Source of the DNA: an uncultured cyanobacterium
GTDB lineage: Bacteria; Cyanobacteriota; Cyanobacteriia; PCC-6307; Cyanobiaceae
NCBI GenBank assembly: GCA_903882285.1
Contig: CAIRWM010000067.1
Location: forward strand, 1-64,000
Direction of reading: 5' to 3'
Length of the DNA stretch: 64,000 bases
The notes below the pieces were generated by a model. It was not told the DNA's origin, did not search any database, and saw only the letters and a list, made by a program, of their open reading frames with translations. A program made the translations under genes and the position numbers. Of this stretch, positions 58,777 through 64,000 are shown one piece after another. Numbering within the stretch: the stretch's first letter is position 1; each line of letters begins with the position of its first letter.

Positions 58777-60027
58777 GTGAGTCCCCGTCCCGATGGCTCC
58801 GAACGCTTCGATGACCTGGAGTCCATCGAAGCGTCCCTGGCGGCCTCCAACCAGGACCTCTATCGCCACCTGGCGCTCTATCTGCAGGTGTTGCGGCAGG
58901 TGTTGCCCGGCCGTGTGGAGCAGGCCTGCTTCCATCTGGCCACCCAGGTGCACCCCCAGCGCTATGCCGCCCTGCCGCTCGTGCAGCGCCAGGCCCTGCA
59001 CGAGCGGCTCGACCAGCTGATCGGCCGTTGCAGCAGCCTGCTCACCGTCGAGCAGCTGGTCGGACTTGCCGGGCGCATGGCACTCGAGGAGAGTCGCCGC
59101 GAGCGGCAGGAGCAGCGCCGCCTGCTGGAGCGCCTCCGAGACGGCCGCGGCCCGGTTGGCGCGGCGGTCTTGGCGGATCTGTTGCGCAACACAGGCCACG
59201 GCGACAGCGGCACAGACAGTGCCTCGGACAGCGGTGAGGCAGGAGAGGCCACCGCAGCCACCTCGCTTCCCGATGGGTCGGTGCAGCTGGGCCTGACACC
59301 ACCGCTGGGGCTTGGCGGCTTTGGCTCCCTGGGACGGATCGGCGCCAGGCACGGAGACGTCGATCCCGAGCTCGATCCTGAGTTTGCCCCCGAATTCGAT
59401 CAGGAGCCCGATCAGGATGGGGATCCAGACATCGATGACGACATCAGTAGCGACGGGGCTGATGACCGCGATCCAGCATTGCTGTTGCCGCTTGCAATAT
59501 TCCCCCAGCCTGGTGTTGGCCCCGGCGACGATCCAGCTCCGGCCGTCAGCTCCAGTCCCTGGGAGGATTCACGTCTGCCGCGGGATCCGCTGCTGCTGCT
59601 GCGCTGGCTCGAGGGGCTGGAGCAAGCGCTGGTGCGACGCCTTCGCAATCTCTCGCACGCCATCAACGTTGAGCTGCTGAGGGCTGGGCTGAGCCGCGGT
59701 CTGCTGCCGGTCAGCCTGCTGGATGCCGTGATTGCCGGTCAGGTCGAGACGATGGGTGCGCCTGCCAATCTGCTGCGGCTGCAGGTTCCATTCGGGCCCA
59801 GGCCTGAGACGGGCCGGCTGCAGGTGATGGCAGTGCTGATGCGACCGGTGGATCTGGAATTGGAGGAACCGCGGCTGCGCACCTGCCGGCGGCGCTTGCA
59901 GCAGCACCGTCAGGGGGTGCGCAGAATGGCGCAGCAGTTCCGTCGCCTGCAGCGACGGCTCCAGGCACGGGAGGCGGAACGTTTGTGGCGGCAGGACATT
60001 CAGAAGAGTCGCAGCGGCCCATACTGA
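58777..60027 (+). CDS. conserved hypothetical protein with acidic low-complexity linker
   Basis: 416-aa ORF between tsf and recG; D/E/P-rich central segment. Confidence 0.65.
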   Translation: MSPRPDGSERFDDLESIEASLAASNQDLYRHLALYLQVLRQVLPGRVEQACFHLATQVHPQRYAALPLVQRQALHERLDQLIGRCSSLLTVEQLVGLAGRMALEESRRERQEQRRLLERLRDGRGPVGAAVLADLLRNTGHGDSGTDSASDSGEAGEATAATSLPDGSVQLGLTPPLGLGGFGSLGRIGARHGDVDPELDPEFAPEFDQEPDQDGDPDIDDDISSDGADDRDPALLLPLAIFPQPGVGPGDDPAPAVSSSPWEDSRLPRDPLLLLRWLEGLEQALVRRLRNLSHAINVELLRAGLSRGLLPVSLLDAVIAGQVETMGAPANLLRLQVPFGPRPETGRLQVMAVLMRPVDLELEEPRLRTCRRRLQQHRQGVRRMAQQFRRLQRRLQAREAERLWRQDIQKSRSGPY

Positions 60028-62531
60028 GCACCGAAACCGAGGTGAGTTCCAGCGCAGTTGAGCAGTGGTGCGGGCCGCTGCAACAGGCCTGCCAGCTCGA
60101 GGCCGACAGGGGCTTTGGTGATCTTCAGGGGCGTCAGGAGCACTTCAGCGCCTTTGTCAGCCGTTCTCTCGAGCAGCCACCTGCCGGGCTTTCCGGGCCC
60201 CAGCAGCAGGCCATGCGCAGCCTGGCCGAGGGATTCCGCCACTACGGCGGCCAGGGCGTCGGTCGTCGGCGGCAGCTGGTGGTCCAGCTGCGCCAGCGGC
60301 TGCATGAACTGCGTTGCAGCCTTCGTCCCGTAAAACCGGTCGCGCCACCGAAGCTGCGTCTGGTAGAGCCTGGAGACCTGGCGGCCGGCAGCGCAGCACC
60401 CATGCGCCGCGGCGACTCGCTGTTAACGCCTGACACTCCCCTTGGCCAGGTGCCGGGTGTCGGACCAAAGACTGCAACCCTGCTGGCTGGGCTGGGTCTG
60501 CTGGTGGCGCGCGACCTCCTCCAGCACTACCCGCGCGACTACCTCGATTACGCCCATTTGACGCGGATCGCCACGCTCGAACCGGGCCGCACCGCCACGA
60601 TCGTGGCCACGGTCCGCCGCAGCCATGCCTTCACCAGTCCACGCAACCCCAACCTTTCGATCCTAGAGCTGCAGCTGCAGGACATCACCGGACGTACGCG
60701 GGTGTCGCGGTTCTTCGCCGGCCGCCGCTTCGCCAGCCCGGGCTGGTTGAAGAGCCAGCAGCGGCTCTATCCCCCCGGGGCCACCGTGGCTGTCAGCGGC
60801 CTGGTGAAGGAGAGTCCCTACGGCCCCTGTTTCAGCGATCCGCTACTGGAGGTGCTCGAGGCGCCCGGAGCCGTGGTCCGCTCCGAGCAGATCGGTCGGC
60901 TGGTGCCGGTTTACGGCCTCACGGAGGGGCTGACGGCCGATCGGCTGCGCCGCGCGCTCCAGGCCCTGCTGCCAGCGGTGACCCACTGGCCCGATCCCCT
61001 ACCGGAGGCCCTGCGCCAGGAGCTGGGATTGCTGCCCCTGGCTACGGCCCGATGCGCTATCCATCAGCCCCCTGACCGGGAGGGACTGCAGGCCAGCCGG
61101 CGCCGGCTGGTCTTTGATGAATTCCTGCTGCTGCAGCTCGGCCTGGGGCTGCGCCGTGAGCGCCTGCGGCAGCAGGAGGCACCGACCCTGGTGCAGGCGA
61201 CGGGCACGGACGGGTTGCTGCAGCACTTCCTGGAACTGCTGCCCTTCCAGCTCACCGGCGCCCAGCAGCGCGTGCTTGCCGAAATCCGCGCCGACATGGT
61301 CCGACCCCAGCCGATGGCGCGCCTGGTGCAGGGGGATGTGGGCAGCGGCAAGACAGTAGTGGCGTTGGCCGCCCTGCTGGTAGCGATCGGAGCCGGCTGC
61401 CAGGGGGCGCTGATGGCCCCCACCGAGGTGCTGGCCGAGCAGCACTTCCGCAAGCTGGCCGAATGGTTGCCCCAGCTGCACGTGAGCGTGGCACTGCTCA
61501 CCGGCTCCACCCCCGCCCGCCAGCGCCGCCACCTGCTCCAGGACCTAGTCAACGGCCAGCTCCAGCTCCTGGTCGGCACCCATGCCCTGCTGGAGGATCC
61601 GGTGCAGTTCGCCCGCCTTGGCCTGGTGGTGGTCGATGAGCAGCATCGCTTCGGTGTGCGGCAGCGCAACCGCCTGCTGGCCAAGGGGCTGCAGCCCCAT
61701 CTGCTCACGATGACGGCCACGCCGATCCCACGCACCCTGGCCCTGGCGGTGCATGGCGATCTCGATGTGAGTCAGATCGACGAACTGCCGCCCGGCCGCA
61801 CCCCCATCCAGACGCGGATGCTACGCGGCAGTGAGCGCGGTGCCGCCTGGGACCTGATCCGTGAGCAGGTGGCCCTCGGCCAGCGGGCCTACGTGGTGTT
61901 GCCGTTGGTGGAGGAATCCGAGAAGCTCGATCTGCGCTCGGCCGTTGAGGTGCACCGCCATCTGGCCGAGGAGGTCTTCACCGACCTGCGGGTCGGTTTG
62001 CTGCACGGCCGCCTTTCCAGCGAGGAGAAGCAGCACGCCATCGGCGCTTTTGCCAGCGGTGCCTGTGAGGTGCTGGTCTCCACCACCGTTGTCGAGGTGG
62101 GGGTCGATGTGCCCGAGGCCAGTGTGATGGTGATCGAGCACGCCGAGCGCTTCGGTCTGGCGCAGCTGCATCAGCTGCGCGGCCGGGTGGGCCGCGGAGC
62201 CGCCGCCTCCCACTGCCTGCTGATTAATGACAGCAGCAACGCCGTGGCCCGGCAGCGGCTGGATGTGCTGGTGCGCAGCACTGATGGCTTCGAGATCGCC
62301 GAGATGGATCTGCGCTTGCGCGGTCCCGGCCAGGTGCTGGGCACGCGCCAGTCGGGCCTGCCGGATCTGGCCCTGGCCAGCCTCAGCGAGGACGGCGAGG
62401 TGCTTGAGCTCGCCCGCGATGCGGCGCGCCATTTGCTGGAGCAGGATCCCACGCTTGAGAGGCATCCGGGCCTGCAGAAGGCCCTGGCGCAGCAGCGACA
62501 GCGGCAGCTGGAGGCAGCCCGTCTCAACTGA
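59985..62531 (+). CDS. recG: ATP-dependent DNA helicase RecG with N-terminal extension
   Basis: VPGVGPKTATLL wedge region, GDVGSGKTVVA, VDEQHRFGVRQR, LRGRVGRG; TTG start assumed. Confidence 0.93.
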   Translation: MAAGHSEESQRPILSTETEVSSSAVEQWCGPLQQACQLEADRGFGDLQGRQEHFSAFVSRSLEQPPAGLSGPQQQAMRSLAEGFRHYGGQGVGRRRQLVVQLRQRLHELRCSLRPVKPVAPPKLRLVEPGDLAAGSAAPMRRGDSLLTPDTPLGQVPGVGPKTATLLAGLGLLVARDLLQHYPRDYLDYAHLTRIATLEPGRTATIVATVRRSHAFTSPRNPNLSILELQLQDITGRTRVSRFFAGRRFASPGWLKSQQRLYPPGATVAVSGLVKESPYGPCFSDPLLEVLEAPGAVVRSEQIGRLVPVYGLTEGLTADRLRRALQALLPAVTHWPDPLPEALRQELGLLPLATARCAIHQPPDREGLQASRRRLVFDEFLLLQLGLGLRRERLRQQEAPTLVQATGTDGLLQHFLELLPFQLTGAQQRVLAEIRADMVRPQPMARLVQGDVGSGKTVVALAALLVAIGAGCQGALMAPTEVLAEQHFRKLAEWLPQLHVSVALLTGSTPARQRRHLLQDLVNGQLQLLVGTHALLEDPVQFARLGLVVVDEQHRFGVRQRNRLLAKGLQPHLLTMTATPIPRTLALAVHGDLDVSQIDELPPGRTPIQTRMLRGSERGAAWDLIREQVALGQRAYVVLPLVEESEKLDLRSAVEVHRHLAEEVFTDLRVGLLHGRLSSEEKQHAIGAFASGACEVLVSTTVVEVGVDVPEASVMVIEHAERFGLAQLHQLRGRVGRGAAASHCLLINDSSNAVARQRLDVLVRSTDGFEIAEMDLRLRGPGQVLGTRQSGLPDLALASLSEDGEVLELARDAARHLLEQDPTLERHPGLQKALAQQRQRQLEAARLN

Positions 62532-62655
62532 GGCGGGTCAGCAGAGACATGTCAGCTGAGGTGTGTCGGCTCAATGGCGCGGCCTGATGCGCCGCGTGGC
62601 TTGGGAGCGCTTGAATCGAGGCACTCGATCGGCCGATGCGGCCCACCCAGCGACG

Positions 62656-63387
62656 ATGCGCCCCTGGAGTCCGATCCCGATCCACGACAACGGCGAACGC
62701 CTGCAGTCCCTACCGGCTGAGCTGTTGCGCATCGAACCCCATCCTTACCAGCTCCTTGGTGCCCCCTACGGATCCCTGGGCTGCCCCTTCCGCCTGCGAC
62801 GGGGCGTAGTGGCGCGGTTGCTGCAGGCGGAGGAGCTGCTGCACCAGCAGCGTTCCGGATGGCGACTGGCGATTTTCGATGCTTGGCGCCCAGTGGAAGT
62901 ACAGCGCTTCATGGTGCGCCATGCCTTCAGCGAGGAATGCCGCCTGAGGGGGCTCGATCCGGAGGCGGAGGGTCCCGCTCACGACGCCGTACACAAGTCG
63001 GTGGGGCGTTTTTGGGCTCCGCCAAGTGACGATCCCGCCACCCCGCCGCCCCACAGCACCGGGGCCGCCGTGGATCTCACCCTGGCCGATGCTGATGGCC
63101 GGCTGCTGGCGATGGGCGGGGCCATCGATGCCATCGGGACGATCTCCGAACCCGAGCACCATGCCGAGGCCGCCCGCCGCGATCCCGGTGGCGAGGCCGC
63201 ACGGTGGCATGGTCGCCGGATGCTGCTGCGGCAGGTGATGGTCGCGGCCGGTTTCAGCCAGCACCCCAACGAGTGGTGGCACTTCAGCCACGGCGATCAG
63301 CTCTGGGCCTGGCGGGCGGGGGAGCCTCTGGCGATCTACGGCCGGGCGCTCGAGCCGGAGGCCTCCCCTGCCGCAGGAGCAGGCTGA
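62656..63387 (+). CDS. D-alanyl-D-alanine dipeptidase (M15/VanX-like)
   Basis: HSTGAAVDLTLAD and NEWWHFSHGDQLWAW. Confidence 0.85.
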   Translation: MRPWSPIPIHDNGERLQSLPAELLRIEPHPYQLLGAPYGSLGCPFRLRRGVVARLLQAEELLHQQRSGWRLAIFDAWRPVEVQRFMVRHAFSEECRLRGLDPEAEGPAHDAVHKSVGRFWAPPSDDPATPPPHSTGAAVDLTLADADGRLLAMGGAIDAIGTISEPEHHAEAARRDPGGEAARWHGRRMLLRQVMVAAGFSQHPNEWWHFSHGDQLWAWRAGEPLAIYGRALEPEASPAAGAG

Positions 63388-63740
63388 GCTGAAGCTGGCA
63401 GTTGCAGGATGGCGGCTAGAACCCGGGCCTGCTGCTCGGTGAGCAACCCCTTGGCCACGCAGCGCATGAGACTGCCCACGGTGAGCTCCGCCTGCAGCTG
63501 ACGCAGGCGTGCCTGCACGGCTTCAGGTTGGTCGGCCCAGGGAAGCATCTGCTGCCGGAAACCCCGTTCGATGGCCTCCGGCCTGCAGCTGTCCCGATCC
63601 GGTTCGACGATCACCTGCCGAGGGGACAGCGGCCCCGGGCGCACGGGCTCGGCGGGCGACGCAGCGGCACCGAGAAGGGCGCTGCCGGTTGCGGCGATCA
63701 GACCGCTGAGCAGCCCGGCCCTCAGCCCTCCAACGCTCAC
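63336..63740 (-). CDS. exported hypothetical protein
   Basis: Signal-like N-terminus, GTG start overlapping the upstream stop (GTGA). Confidence 0.5.
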   Translation of the reverse strand: MSVGGLRAGLLSGLIAATGSALLGAAASPAEPVRPGPLSPRQVIVEPDRDSCRPEAIERGFRQQMLPWADQPEAVQARLRQLQAELTVGSLMRCVAKGLLTEQQARVLAAILQLPASAQPAPAAGEASGSSARP

Positions 63741-64000
63741 GCGGTTTCCAGCAGGGAGGCGATGCGCTGATCCCCAACCTTGTGAATCCAGTCGCCGAGG
63801 CTGGTGCGCGGCCCGGCCTCCTGCTTCCAAGCCAGCAGCACGGGCTCGAGCGTGGCTTCCAGGTCGGCCAGAGGAACGCGCTCCAGGAAGGGGCGGGCCA
63901 GGCGGGTCAGGCCGGGCGTGCCGCCGAGCCAGAGCTGGTAGGCGTCCACGCCACTACCCACCAGTCCGATCTCGGCCATGTAAGGGCGGGCGCAGCCGTT
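63737..64000 (-). CDS. sir: ferredoxin-sulfite reductase, C-terminal part (truncated by window edge)
   Basis: [35 protein letters not shown] siroheme/4Fe-4S region. Confidence 0.82.
   Translation of the reverse strand, partial: NGCARPYMAEIGLVGSGVDAYQLWLGGTPGLTRLARPFLERVPLADLEATLEPVLLAWKQEAGPRTSLGDWIHKVGDQRIASLLETA

Noticed and set aside
1-64000. HIP1 palindrome (GCGATCGC) enrichment
   Set aside because: A scan by eye finds only scattered copies, not a striking density; needs a computed count.
1-64000. CRISPR arrays, prophage, transposases, defence islands
   Set aside because: No regularly spaced repeats and no integrase, transposase, Cas or restriction-modification motifs seen.
1-64000. 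Additional tRNA, SRP RNA, tmRNA or Yfr1-type RNAs
   Set aside because: No convincing T-arm or the conserved ACUCCUCACAC-type Yfr1 core seen in the intergenic gaps.

Overview
This is a high-GC, gene-dense chromosomal segment from a unicellular cyanobacterium. It looks like the Synechococcus/Cyanobium lineage, judging from pcyA, an apcF-like gene, psb28, gun4, sipA-like, PAM68-like, DUF1816 and DevBCA-type genes plus glnA. I see no phage, IS element or CRISPR array. I call about 70 protein-coding genes, a partial tRNA-Pro at the left edge and a partial sulfite reductase at the right edge. The main housekeeping genes are msrA, trpD, carA, mrnC, rlmB, gatA, dnaE, rpsO, ruvA, dnaG, umuDC, rsmA, ispE, pdhB, secDF, glnA, tadA, lspA, bioY, rpsB, tsf and recG. 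The observations most worth following up are: (1) a GAF-GGDEF protein whose active site reads GDGEF but which keeps an RxxD I-site, a candidate c-di-GMP receptor, translationally coupled to an unrecognised 104-aa protein; (2) a regulator-like gene broken by two +1 shifts in G-runs, directly downstream of a perfect 19-bp inverted repeat; (3) three small ORFs missing as separate entries in the ORF track; (4) a bioY-lspA-(FHA+PBP)-GTPase overlapping operon; (5) an intact dnaE at the usual cyanobacterial split-intein site; (6) a GTA-N8-TAC NtcA-type site upstream of glnA. All assignments come from reading the sequence and recalling motifs. No database search was run.
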